From: Pedococcus dokdonensis
Lineage (GTDB): Bacteria; Actinomycetota; Actinomycetes; Actinomycetales; Dermatophilaceae
Direction: 5' to 3'
Length of the DNA: 64,000 bases
Assembly (NCBI RefSeq): GCF_900104525.1
Contig: NZ_LT629711.1
Span: forward strand, 310,001-374,000
Under the pieces are notes generated by a model that was not told the origin of the DNA, made no database searches, and worked only from the letters and a program-made list of their open reading frames with translations. Made by a program: the position numbers and the translations under genes. Positions 9,472 to 17,372 of this stretch are shown piece after piece. Position 1 is the first letter of the stretch. Each line of letters starts with the position of its first letter.

Positions 9472-11058
9472 GTGAGCAAGCCGATCGTGCTGATCGCCGA
9501 GGAACTCTCGCCCGCCACCATCGACGCCCTCGGGCCCGACTTCGAGGTGCGCCACGTCGACGGCGCGTCCCGCGAGGCGCTGCTGCCGGCCCTCGCCGAT
9601 GTCGACGCCGTCCTGATCCGGTCCGCCACCAAGATGGACTCCGAGGCCATCACGGCCGCCAAGAACCTCAAGGTCATCGCCCGCGCCGGGGTGGGCCTGG
9701 ACAACGTCGACGTGCCGGCGGCCACCCGCGCCGGCGTGATGGTCGTCAACGCACCGACCTCCAACATCACGTCCGCCGCCGAGCTCGCGGTCGGCCTCCT
9801 GCTCTCGACCGCACGCAACATCGCCCCGGCCAACCAGGCCCTCAAGGGTGGTGCGTGGAAGCGCAGCAAGTACGGCGGTGTCGAGCTGCTCGACAAGAAG
9901 GTCGGTGTCGTCGGGTTCGGCCGGATCGGCCAGCTGGTGGCCGAGCGGCTCAAGGGCTTCGGCATGGAGATCCTCGCCTACGACCCCTACGTCTCCCCGC
10001 AGCGAGCAGGTCAGCTCGGCGCCCAGCTCGTCACCCTCGACGAGCTGCTCGAGCAGAGCGACTTCATCACGGTGCATCTGCCCAAGAGCCCCGAGACGTT
10101 GGGCCTGATCGGCAAGGAGGCGCTCCTGAAGGTCAAGCCCACGGTGCGCATCATCAACGCCGCACGCGGCGGCATCGTCGACGAGGAGGCCCTGGCCGAG
10201 GCGCTGCGCGAGGGCCGTGTGGCGGGCGCCGGGATCGACGTGTTCGCGACCGAGCCGACGACCGAGAGCCCGCTCTTCGAGCACGAGTCCGTCGTGGTGA
10301 CCCCCCACCTCGGTGCCTCCACCGACGAGGCCCAGGAGAAGGCGGGCGTCTCGGTGGCGAAGTCGGTGCGGCTGGCGCTGGGTGGCGACCTCGTCCCCGA
10401 CGCGGTGAACGTCTCCGGTGGCGTCGTGCCCGAGGAGGTCCGCCCCGGCATTGCCCTGGTCGAGAAGCTCGGCCGGATCTTCACCTCCCTCGCCGGCTCG
10501 GTGCCGGTGCAGCTCGACGTCGATGTCCAGGGCGAGATCACCGAGCACGACGTCTCGATCTGGAAGCTCGCGGCCCTCAAGGGCCTGTTCACCGATGTCA
10601 CCGAGGACCCGGTGACCTACGTCAACGCACCGCTGCTCGCCGAGCAGCGGGGCTGCGAGGTGCGGCTGCTCACCGACCCGACGACGCAGGACTTCCGCAA
10701 CGTCACGACGCTGCGCGGCACCCTGGCCGACGGCTCCACGATCAGCGTCGCGGGCACGCTCACCGGTCCCCGCCTGATCGAGAAGGTCGTGGGGGTCAAC
10801 GGGTTCGACATCGAGGTGCCGCTGACCGAGCACCTCGCCTTCTTCACCTACGTCGACCGCCCCGGCGTGATCGGCACCGTGGGTCGCCTCCTGGGCGACG
10901 CCCAGGTCAACATCGCCGGCATGCAGGTGGCCCGCAACGAGAAGGGCGGACAGGCTCTGGTCGCCCTCACCGTCGACAGCCGCATCCCGGCCGACGTCCT
11001 CGACGCGATCGTCACCGAGGTCGGGGCCGACGTGAGCGTCGTCGACCTCGCCGACTGA
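9472..11058 (+). CDS. serA: D-3-phosphoglycerate dehydrogenase
   Basis: A 528-residue long-form SerA, first enzyme of serine synthesis. The N-terminal catalytic/NAD domain contains VGVVGFGRIGQLVAERLKG (NAD binding), the RGGIVDE segment and TPHLGASTDEAQ with the catalytic histidine. A middle intervening domain (about 320-450) and a C-terminal ACT domain (ENGFDIEV...FFTYVDRPGVIGTVGRLLG onward) follow; the ACT domain is where serine exerts feedback in the mycobacterial enzyme. GTG start at 9472 with AAGGAA upstream. A TATGCT hexamer at 9370 could be its -10, giving a leader of about 90 bases. Confidence 0.96.
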   Translation: MSKPIVLIAEELSPATIDALGPDFEVRHVDGASREALLPALADVDAVLIRSATKMDSEAITAAKNLKVIARAGVGLDNVDVPAATRAGVMVVNAPTSNITSAAELAVGLLLSTARNIAPANQALKGGAWKRSKYGGVELLDKKVGVVGFGRIGQLVAERLKGFGMEILAYDPYVSPQRAGQLGAQLVTLDELLEQSDFITVHLPKSPETLGLIGKEALLKVKPTVRIINAARGGIVDEEALAEALREGRVAGAGIDVFATEPTTESPLFEHESVVVTPHLGASTDEAQEKAGVSVAKSVRLALGGDLVPDAVNVSGGVVPEEVRPGIALVEKLGRIFTSLAGSVPVQLDVDVQGEITEHDVSIWKLAALKGLFTDVTEDPVTYVNAPLLAEQRGCEVRLLTDPTTQDFRNVTTLRGTLADGSTISVAGTLTGPRLIEKVVGVNGFDIEVPLTEHLAFFTYVDRPGVIGTVGRLLGDAQVNIAGMQVARNEKGGQALVALTVDSRIPADVLDAIVTEVGADVSVVDLAD

Positions 11059-11078
11059 CCGGGCGCGATCCCGAGCAC

Positions 11079-11119
11079 AAGGCGAGTCAGTGCCGCCCCG
11101 AGCGGCGCTGACTCGCCTT
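11079..11119 (+). terminator. Terminator hairpin of serA
   Basis: AAGGCGAGTCAG plus GCCGC pairs with GCGGC plus CTGACTCGCCTT, followed by TTT. The right arm is the unit that is then repeated in tandem downstream. Confidence 0.75.
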
Positions 11120-11355
11120 TTGCATGAGCTACCGCCGGGGGGAGCGGCGCTGACTCGCCTTTTGTATGAGCCACCGCCGGGGGAGCGGCGCTGACTCGCC
11201 TTTTGTATGAGCCACCGCCGGAGGAGCGGCGCTGACTCGCCTTTTGTATGAGCTACCGTCGGGGGAGCGGCGCTGACTCGCCTTTTGTATGAGCTACCGC
11301 CGGGGGAGCGGCGCTGACTCGCCTTTTGTATGAGCCACCGCCGGGGGAGCGGGTA
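11101..11355. repeat. 41-bp tandem repeat derived from the serA terminator arm
   Basis: AGCGGCGCTGACTCGCCTTT begins copies at 11101, 11143, 11184, 11225, 11266 and 11307, with a truncated copy at 11348. The period is 41 bases (42 once). Each unit is the right terminator arm with its T-tract followed by about 20 bases of GTATGAGCCACCGCCGGGGG. Only the first copy has a left arm to pair with. Confidence 0.9.
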
Positions 11356-11370
11356 TGCCGGGGGGCCGGC

Positions 11371-11910
11371 TCAGCCCCGCGGCGGGCCGTCGTGCAGGAC
11401 CAGGTTGAACAGGATGCTGTCGCGCCAGTCGCCGTCGAGGTAGAGGAACGCGGGGATGCGACCGACCTCCGCGAAGCCGCACCGGCGCAACACCGACTGC
11501 GACGGCTCGTTGGCCACCATCGTGCTGGCACCCAGCCGGTGCAGGCCGAGGTCGCGGCCGCGTTGCACGAGGTGCTCGACGAGGGCGACCCCCAGACCGC
11601 GTCGCAGGTGCGCCACGTCGACCCAGTAGCCGAGGTCCGCACCGAGCATCGCCCCGCGCACGATGTTCTGGAGGTTGGCCGCCCCGACGACGTCGTCGCC
11701 GTGCCAGAGCACGGAGCAGTCGAACAGGTCGAGCTCGACCTGGCGCAACCGGCCGTCGACCACCTCGCGCTGCCCGGCCTCGGTGAAGAAGGCTTCCGGC
11801 CGGGACGGCTCCCAGGGGCGCAGGTGCTCGCGGTTGCGCACGGCTGCGGCCGCGAGCGCAGCGGCGTCGGCGGCGGTGAGGGGGTGCAGGAGGTAGCCGT
11901 CGGGGAGCAC
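11371..11910 (-). CDS. GNAT-family N-acetyltransferase, RimJ/RimL-like
   Basis: A 179-residue acyl-CoA-dependent acetyltransferase. It begins GYLLHPLTAADAAALAAA, typical of the RimJ/RimL branch, and the acetyl-CoA loop is in DLGYWVDVAHLRRGLGVALVEHLV (R-x-x-G-x-G/A). Another conserved element is ANEPSQSVLRRCGFAEVGR, the N-x-x-S...GF strand near the end. Substrate unknown; RimJ/RimL relatives acetylate protein N-termini, amino acids or antibiotics. GTG start with a TAGGCT hexamer (11917-11922, minus strand) exactly 6 bases upstream, so probably leaderless. It converges on serA across the tandem repeat. Confidence 0.8.
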   Translation of the reverse strand: MLPDGYLLHPLTAADAAALAAAAVRNREHLRPWEPSRPEAFFTEAGQREVVDGRLRQVELDLFDCSVLWHGDDVVGAANLQNIVRGAMLGADLGYWVDVAHLRRGLGVALVEHLVQRGRDLGLHRLGASTMVANEPSQSVLRRCGFAEVGRIPAFLYLDGDWRDSILFNLVLHDGPPRG

Positions 11911-11916
11911 GACGCC

Positions 11917-11922
11917 AGCCTA
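11917..11922 (-). promoter_or_regulatory. Putative -10 (TAGGCT) of the leaderless GNAT gene
   Basis: On the minus strand TAGGCT ends 6 bases before the GTG start at 11910. Confidence 0.4.
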
Positions 11923-12012
11923 GGCTCACCCCGCGCCAGCACTGTGGCGGCGGTCACGTCCAGCCATGTCTCACTGCGTGGGAAACGGGTGTCGTTTAGT
12001 TGGACGTCCACG

Positions 12013-12018
12013 TAACCT
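12013..12018 (+). promoter_or_regulatory. Putative -10 (TAACCT) upstream of the BCAA-rich short reading frame
   Basis: TAACCT ends 7 bases before the ATG at 12026, compatible with a leaderless or almost leaderless transcript; the -35 is poor. Confidence 0.35.
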
Positions 12019-12025
12019 CGAAGAC

Positions 12026-12073
12026 ATGACGCGGCAGGTCGTAATTCTTATCCGCCGCGGCGAGTTCCGGTAG
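12026..12073 (+). CDS. Short upstream reading frame rich in Val/Ile/Leu (candidate leader peptide)
   Basis: Encodes MTRQVVILIRRGEFR followed by TAG. Five consecutive branched-chain residues are encoded by GTC GTA ATT CTT ATC, of which GTA, ATT and CTT are rare in this sequence. An 11-bp hairpin begins three bases after this codon run, so a stalled ribosome would change RNA folding. It precedes a 26-residue ORF and then leuB, but leuB also has its own promoter-like hexamer, so the regulated gene is uncertain. No protein function is suggested; it is a candidate regulatory uORF. Confidence 0.5.
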   Translation: MTRQVVILIRRGEFR

Positions 12074-12091
12074 TCAGCCCACTCGCCGCGG
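12055..12091 (+). promoter_or_regulatory. Hairpin overlapping the end of the BCAA-rich uORF
   Basis: CCGCGGCGAGT (12055-12065) pairs perfectly with ACTCGCCGCGG (12081-12091); the loop contains the uORF stop codon. Confidence 0.55.
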
Positions 12092-12215
12092 AGATCCCGC
12101 GTGCGTGGCTGACAGTGGCACCCCGACATCCGGCGAGTGCCCGGTGTGAGACACCGAGAACCACCCAGACCCAGTCCTGTTGCGACACAGGCGAATGCGT
12201 GAGGAAGCGATCAAC

Positions 12216-12296
12216 ATGAGCGAAGAGGCCGAGAAGGCACGTCAGGCACTGCAGGAGTCGATGGACCTGCGCGAGCAGGGTCACTCCGACGACTGA
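12216..12296 (+). CDS. 26-residue hypothetical protein
   Basis: An ATG preceded by GAGGAAG at a good distance opens a 26-codon frame beginning MSEEAEKARQALQES and ending in HSDD. The product is charged and predicted helical by eye, with no hydrophobic segment. It lies in the 190-base leader downstream of the BCAA-rich uORF and is followed by a strong 17-bp hairpin, so the uORF, this frame and the hairpin could form one small transcription unit. I do not recognise the sequence. Its size makes chance possible, but the ribosome binding site and the position support it. Confidence 0.45.
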   Translation: MSEEAEKARQALQESMDLREQGHSDD

Positions 12297-12334
12297 CCAG
12301 CACCACAACAGGATCCGCACCAGGTCGGTGCGAC

Positions 12335-12372
12335 GACGAACGGCTCCGGGCGCCAGCCCGGAGCCGTTCGTC
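12335..12372 (+). terminator. 17-bp perfect hairpin before leuB
   Basis: GACGAACGGCTCCGGGC (12335-12351) pairs perfectly with 12356-12372 around a GCCA loop. No T-tract follows. It separates the small ORF from leuB. Confidence 0.65.
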
Positions 12373-12408
12373 ATGTGAGACGCGGGTATCAGATCGCAAG
12401 ACCGTCTT

Positions 12409-12414
12409 TAGGCT
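12409..12414 (+). promoter_or_regulatory. Putative -10 (TAGGCT) of leaderless leuB
   Basis: TAGGCT ends 6 bases before the leuB ATG at 12421; no ribosome binding site is visible. Confidence 0.45.
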
Positions 12415-12420
12415 GGTCCC

Positions 12421-13512
12421 ATGTCCTCCGAGAGCGCCGGCCACGACACCGGGACCACCACCGGGACCGACACCGTCAACCTCGCCGTCATCGGTGGCGA
12501 CGGGATCGGTCCGGAGGTCGTCGCCGAGGGCCTGAAGGTCCTCGAGGCCGCCACCGCGGGCACGGGCACCAAGTTCCACACCACGGAGTACGACCTCGGC
12601 GCGCGACGCTGGCACGCCACCGGTGAGACCCTGCCCGACTCCGTCCTGGAGGAGCTGCGCGGCCACGACGCGATCCTGCTGGGCGCGATCGGCGACCCGA
12701 CGGTCCCGAGCGGCGTCCTCGAGCGTGGGGTGCTGCTCCCCTTGCGGTTCGCTCTCGAGCAGTACGTCAACCTCCGGCCGGCCAAGCTCTTTCCGGGAGT
12801 GCAGAGCCCGTTGGCCGTCGAGCGGGTGGCCCCCGACGGCATCGACTTCGTCGTCGTCCGCGAGGGCACCGAGGGCCCCTACGTCGGCAACGGTGGGGCC
12901 CTGCGCACCGGCACCCCCCACGAGATCGCGACCGAGGTCAGCGTCAACACCCGGTTCGGTGTCGAGCGCGTCGTGCGTGACGCGTTCGCCCGCGCGCAGG
13001 GTCGCCCGCGCCAGCACCTCACCCTGGTCCACAAGCACAACGTCCTCACCCACGCCGGCCACCTGTGGCGGCGCACCGTCGAGGAGGTGGGCGTCGAGTT
13101 CCCCGAGGTCACGACGGCATACCAGCACGTCGACGCGGCCACGATCTTCCTGGCCACCGATCCGGGACGGTTCGACGTCATCGTCACGGACAACCTGTTC
13201 GGCGACATCATCACCGACATCGCCGCGGCGATCGTCGGCGGCATCGGGCTGGCCGCGAGCGCGAACATCAACCCCGAGCGCACCGCCCCGAGCATGTTCG
13301 AGCCGGTGCACGGCTCGGCGCCCGACATCGCCGGCCAGGCCAAGGCCGACCCGACTGCGACGATCCTCTCGGTCGGCATGCTCCTGGAGCACCTCGGACG
13401 GTCGGACGAGGCGGCCCGCGTCGAGCGTGCGGTCGAGGCCGACCTCGCCTCGAGAGGTGACGCCGTACGCAGCACCCCCGAGGTCGGCGACGCGATCGCG
13501 TCCGTCCTCTAG
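12421..13512 (+). CDS. leuB: 3-isopropylmalate dehydrogenase
   Basis: A 363-residue NAD-dependent beta-decarboxylating dehydrogenase of leucine synthesis. [21 protein letters not shown] is the N-terminal signature, [21 protein letters not shown] holds the substrate arginines, and [31 protein letters not shown] is the metal and NAD signature. An 18-residue Thr/Gly-rich N-terminal extension precedes the fold. It probably starts on a leaderless mRNA. ilvE follows about 100 bases downstream on the same strand. The actinobacterial LeuB subgroup has the (N/E)xREGTEGPY form seen here ([11 protein letters not shown]). Confidence 0.96.
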   Translation: MSSESAGHDTGTTTGTDTVNLAVIGGDGIGPEVVAEGLKVLEAATAGTGTKFHTTEYDLGARRWHATGETLPDSVLEELRGHDAILLGAIGDPTVPSGVLERGVLLPLRFALEQYVNLRPAKLFPGVQSPLAVERVAPDGIDFVVVREGTEGPYVGNGGALRTGTPHEIATEVSVNTRFGVERVVRDAFARAQGRPRQHLTLVHKHNVLTHAGHLWRRTVEEVGVEFPEVTTAYQHVDAATIFLATDPGRFDVIVTDNLFGDIITDIAAAIVGGIGLAASANINPERTAPSMFEPVHGSAPDIAGQAKADPTATILSVGMLLEHLGRSDEAARVERAVEADLASRGDAVRSTPEVGDAIASVL

Positions 13513-13618
13513 AGCACTGGCTGCATCCGACGTCTCCTGCCCGGGTGGTGGGCCGGGCAGGTAATCTCGGCAGGAGGAACCGCACCCCGCCCCAGGGGTG
13601 GATCACCAGGAGGACTCC

Positions 13619-14728
13619 ATGAGCCAGACCACCGCCCCGCTGACCTTCGAGGTCACCCGCCGCAGCGACCCGCGGCCGGACGCGGAGCGGGAGGCGGTAC
13701 TGGCCAACCCCGGGTTCGGGACGACCTTCACCGACCACATGGTCACCGCGACCTGGCGGCGCGGTGAGGGCTGGACCGACGGCAAGGTGGTCCCCTACGG
13801 GCCGATCACGCTGATGCCGTCGGCAGCGGTGTTGCACTACGCCCAGGAGATCTTCGAGGGCATGAAGGCCTACCGCCACGAGGACGGCTCTATCTGGACC
13901 TTCCGGCCCGAGGCCAACGCACAGCGGATGCTCCGCAGCGCTCGTCGGATGACCCTCCCGGAGCTGCCGGAGGAGGACTTCCTTGCCTCGCTGCGCGCGC
14001 TCGTGGAGGTCGACCAGGCCTGGGTGCCGTCCGGGACGAGCGGTGAGTCGAGCCTCTACCTGCGACCCTTCATGTACGCGTCCGAGGCCTTCCTCGGCGT
14101 CCGCCCGGCGGCCGAGGTGACCTACTCCGTGATCGCCTCCCCGGCGGGCGCCTACTTCAGCGGTGGCATCAAGCCGGTGACGCTGTGGCTGTCCACCGAC
14201 TACGCGCGCGCGGGTGAGGGCGGCACCGGTGCCGCCAAGTGCGGCGGCAACTACGCCTCCAGCCTGGCCGGCCAGCTCGAGGGCATCGAGAACGGCTGCG
14301 ACCAGGCCGTCTTCCTCGACGCCTCGACGCACACCTACGTGGAGGAGCTCGGTGGCATGAACCTGTTCTTCGTCACCAAGGACAACCGCCTCGTCACGCC
14401 CGAGCTCACCGGCTCGATCCTCGAGGGCGTCACCCGCTCGTCGGTGCTGGCGCTGGCCAAGGAGATGGGCCTGGAGCCCGAGGAGCGTCGGGTGCCCATC
14501 CAGGAGTGGAAGGACGGCGCGGCCAGCGGCGACATCGTCGAGATCTTCGCCTGCGGCACGGCTGCCGTGATCACCCCGGTGGGGGAGCTGCGCTGGGACG
14601 GCGGCTCGTGCGACCACCGCGGCGGGGTCGACTACGGCGAGGTCACCCGCTCGATCCGCGAGCGCCTCCTCGACATCCAGTACGGCCGCGCCGAGGACAC
14701 CCACGGCTGGCTCACCCGCCTCGTCTGA
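13619..14728 (+). CDS. ilvE: Branched-chain amino acid aminotransferase
   Basis: A 369-residue fold-type IV PLP aminotransferase that performs the last step to Val, Ile and Leu. The PLP lysine lies in TGAAKCGGNYASSL, and EELGGMNLFFV and EIFACGTAAVITPV are the conserved strands around the cofactor. The AGGAGG-rich leader (CCAGGAGGACTCC) immediately before the ATG at 13619 makes this the best-supported ribosome binding site in the region. A strong terminator follows, so it ends the leuB-ilvE segment. Confidence 0.96.
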   Translation: MSQTTAPLTFEVTRRSDPRPDAEREAVLANPGFGTTFTDHMVTATWRRGEGWTDGKVVPYGPITLMPSAAVLHYAQEIFEGMKAYRHEDGSIWTFRPEANAQRMLRSARRMTLPELPEEDFLASLRALVEVDQAWVPSGTSGESSLYLRPFMYASEAFLGVRPAAEVTYSVIASPAGAYFSGGIKPVTLWLSTDYARAGEGGTGAAKCGGNYASSLAGQLEGIENGCDQAVFLDASTHTYVEELGGMNLFFVTKDNRLVTPELTGSILEGVTRSSVLALAKEMGLEPEERRVPIQEWKDGAASGDIVEIFACGTAAVITPVGELRWDGGSCDHRGGVDYGEVTRSIRERLLDIQYGRAEDTHGWLTRLV

Positions 14729-14754
14729 CCCGACGCCGCGGCACCACGCACCCG

Positions 14755-14796
14755 AGGTGCGCCGCCCGCTCCCCGGAGTGGGCGGCGCACCTTTTG
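14755..14796 (+). terminator. Terminator of ilvE
   Basis: AGGTGCGCCGCCC (14755-14767) pairs with GGGCGGCGCACCT (14780-14792), followed by TTTT. The run of T overlaps the operator of the next gene. Confidence 0.85.
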
Positions 14797-14818
14797 GTTT
14801 GTGTTCGGACCATTGACA
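14795..14818 (+). promoter_or_regulatory. Operator and -35 of the amine-catabolism permease operon
   Basis: TGGT-N10-ACCA (14795-14812) overlaps a consensus TTGACA (14813-14818). The site at 19833-19856 has the same half-sites, the same spacing and the same following TTGAC. It is the type of short TGGT/ACCA palindrome bound by FadR-group GntR repressors, and the cluster encodes such a regulator. Confidence 0.6.
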
Positions 14819-14877
14819 GGCCGCGCGCGATGGGTGAAGCATTCGCTCACCTTCGTTGCGTGGACTAGGAGCTTGCT

Positions 14878-16470
14878 GTGTCCGATGTGCGATCACTGTC
14901 CGACGACGAGCGACGGCTCGCCGAGCTCGGCTACAAGCAGGAGCTGAACCGCTCCTGGTCCGGTTTCTCCAACTTCGCCATCTCGTTCTCGATCATCTCG
15001 ATCCTGGCCGGGTGCTTCACCACCTTCGGCCAGGGGTTCAACAACGGTGGCCCGGTGGCGATCTCGTGGGGCTGGCCGATCGTGTCGGCCTTCATCCTCC
15101 TGATCGGCTTCACCATGTCCGAGCTGGTCTCGGCCTACCCGACCTCGGGCGGGATCTACTGGTGGGCCAACAAGATGGGTGGCGCGCGAGCCGGCTTCTT
15201 CACCGGCTGGCTCAACCTGATCGGCCTGATCGCCGTCACCGCCTCGGTCGCCTACGGCTGCGCGACCTTCCTCGACCTGACCCTCTCCACCTTCTCGAAG
15301 GGTTACGCCGACGGCTACTCGCTCACCCGGGTGTTCTGGTTGTTCGTGATCCTGCTCGCGCTCGCCTCGGTGCTCAACATCTTCAGCGGGCACCTGATGG
15401 CGATCATGAACAACGTGTCGGTGTGGTGGCACGTCATCGGCGCGACCGTGGTGATCCTGATGCTCATCTTCATCCCGGACCACCACCAGAGCTTCAGCTA
15501 CGTCTTCACCGAGCGGTTCAACAACTCCGGCTACAGCGGTGGCAGCAACAGCTCGCTGAAGTACTGGTTCCTGGTGCTGCCCTTCGGCCTCCTGCTGACC
15601 CAGTACACGATCACCGGGTTCGACGCCTCCGCCCACCTCTCCGAGGAGACCGCATCGGCCTCGAAGGCGGCGGCCAGGGGCATCTGGCAGTCGATCTTCT
15701 ACTCCGCCATCGGCGGCTGGATCCTGTTGGTGTGCTTCCTGTTCGCGGTGCCGAACGGTGACGACGGCAAGCCCGACAACGCAGGGGTCGGCGGCGGTGG
15801 CGTCGCCTACATCTTCACCCACGCGATGGACAGCAAGTGGGCCGGCACCATCCTGCTGATCTCCGCCGTCGGGCAGTTCTTCTGCACCACGTCGTGCATG
15901 ACCAGTGCGTCGCGGATGACGTTCGCGTTCAGCCGTGACGGCGCGGTGCCGGGGTCACGGCTCTGGTCGTCGCTGTCCGGGGCGCGGGTCCCGGCCAACG
16001 CCGTGATGCTGGTCGCGGTCGTGGCCGCGCTGATCACGCTGCCGGCCCTCAAGGAGGTCAACGTCGGCACCGACGAGTCGCCGTTGATCGTCCCGGTCGC
16101 CTTCTACGCGGTGGTCTCGGTGGCCGTCATCGGCCTCTACCTCGCGTTCCTCATCCCGATCTGGCTGCGCTGGCGGATGGGCGACGCGTTCGAGCCGGGC
16201 GGCTGGAACAACGGCGCGAAGTACAAGTGGATGAACATCCTCGCGGTCATCGAGATCGCCATCATCTCGATCTACTTCATCCTGCCGTTCGTCCCGGCCG
16301 GGGTGCCGTTCAGTGACGACTTCGACTGGAAGTTCGTCAACTACGCACCGATCCTCACCATCGGCTCCCTGGTCATCCTCTGGATCTGGTGGCAGGTCTC
16401 GGCGAAGAACTGGTTCACCGGACCGAAGCACACCATCGACAAGGACGTGGTCGAGGCCTTCGGGGAGTGA
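14878..16470 (+). CDS. APC-family amino acid/amine permease
   Basis: A 530-residue integral membrane protein with about 12 hydrophobic segments. It begins with a soluble DDERRLAELGYKQELNRSWSG segment and the first helix FAISFSIISILAGCFTTFG, typical of the amino acid/choline/GABA permease branch (GabP/BAT1-like). SAYPTSGGIYWWA and ITGFDASAHLSEETASASKAA are conserved APC segments. It leads a run of genes for amine breakdown, so it probably imports the substrate. GTG start at 14878 with TAGGAG upstream; its stop overlaps the next GTG. An operator that matches the one before the GntR gene lies about 70 bases upstream. Confidence 0.9.
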   Translation: MSDVRSLSDDERRLAELGYKQELNRSWSGFSNFAISFSIISILAGCFTTFGQGFNNGGPVAISWGWPIVSAFILLIGFTMSELVSAYPTSGGIYWWANKMGGARAGFFTGWLNLIGLIAVTASVAYGCATFLDLTLSTFSKGYADGYSLTRVFWLFVILLALASVLNIFSGHLMAIMNNVSVWWHVIGATVVILMLIFIPDHHQSFSYVFTERFNNSGYSGGSNSSLKYWFLVLPFGLLLTQYTITGFDASAHLSEETASASKAAARGIWQSIFYSAIGGWILLVCFLFAVPNGDDGKPDNAGVGGGGVAYIFTHAMDSKWAGTILLISAVGQFFCTTSCMTSASRMTFAFSRDGAVPGSRLWSSLSGARVPANAVMLVAVVAALITLPALKEVNVGTDESPLIVPVAFYAVVSVAVIGLYLAFLIPIWLRWRMGDAFEPGGWNNGAKYKWMNILAVIEIAIISIYFILPFVPAGVPFSDDFDWKFVNYAPILTIGSLVILWIWWQVSAKNWFTGPKHTIDKDVVEAFGE

Positions 16471-17372
16471 CCCACGGCCTGACGCTGGAGGAGGCGCTCG
16501 AGCGGCTGCCCCGACTGGGGCGGCCGCTCGAGGTCACCGAGCTGCCGGGCGGGTTGACCAACCACAACCACAGGGTCCGGACGGCGACACACGATGTCGT
16601 CGTGCGGATCTCGCCACCAGGCACCGAGCTGCTGGCCATCGACCGCGAGCACGAGTGGCGCAACAGCTGCGTCGCCGCCTCGGTCGGCGTCGGGGCGCCG
16701 GTCGTGGAGTACCTGCAGGGCGAGGGGGTGCTCGTCGTCGAGTTCCTGCCGGGGCGCACCTACACCGCCGCTGACGTCGCGGCCAACCTGCCGCGCATCG
16801 CTGCCACGGCGCGGCGGCTGCACGCCGGGCCACCGTTCGCCTCGCGGTTCGACATGTTCGAGGTGCAGCGGGGCTACCAGCGCATCGTCGACGAGCGCGG
16901 GTATGCCGTGCCCGCCGGCTACGACGCGCTGGCTCCGAACGCGGCGCGGGTCGAGGCGGCCCTGCGGGCCCACCCCGAACGGCTGGTGCCGTGCCACAAC
17001 GACCTGCTGGCCGCGAACGTGATCGACGACGGGGGAGACCTGCGGTTCATCGACTACGAGTACTCGGGGATGAACGAGGCGTCCTTCGAGCTCGGCAACC
17101 TCGTCAACGAGTCACAGCTCGGCCACGACCACCTGGCGGAGCTGGTCGAGGCCTACCACGGCGTGGTCACGGCCCGGCTGCTCGCCCGGGCCGAGCTGTG
17201 GGGCCTGGCTGGTCGGTGGGCGTGGACGTTGTGGGGCGTGATCCAGCACGGTGCCTCGGATGTCGCCCACGACTTCTGGGACTTCGCGCAGGAGCGCCAC
17301 GAGCTGGCGCGACTGCTGCTGACCAGCCCGCGACTGGACGAGCTGCTCGACGCGGCCGGCGCGGCCCCGTGA
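16467..17372 (+). CDS. Choline/ethanolamine kinase-like phosphotransferase (APH fold)
   Basis: A 301-residue aminoglycoside-phosphotransferase-fold protein. LPGGLTNHNHRVRTATHDVVVRIS resembles the nucleotide-binding N-lobe of choline kinases, PCHNDLLAANVI is the catalytic H-N-D-x-x-x-x-N loop and RFIDYEYSGMNEASFELGN is the metal-binding motif with the choline-kinase type D-Y-E-Y. It starts with GTG overlapping the permease stop by 4 bases and its stop overlaps the next GTG, so it is a core member of the operon. Phosphorylation of an amino-alcohol or a related amine is the likely role; the exact substrate is not readable from sequence. Confidence 0.85.
   Translation: MTHGLTLEEALERLPRLGRPLEVTELPGGLTNHNHRVRTATHDVVVRISPPGTELLAIDREHEWRNSCVAASVGVGAPVVEYLQGEGVLVVEFLPGRTYTAADVAANLPRIAATARRLHAGPPFASRFDMFEVQRGYQRIVDERGYAVPAGYDALAPNAARVEAALRAHPERLVPCHNDLLAANVIDDGGDLRFIDYEYSGMNEASFELGNLVNESQLGHDHLAELVEAYHGVVTARLLARAELWGLAGRWAWTLWGVIQHGASDVAHDFWDFAQERHELARLLLTSPRLDELLDAAGAAP

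Noticed and set aside
11079..11355. CRISPR array
   Set aside because: Repeats are contiguous with a 41-base period and no unique spacers, and no cas gene is present.
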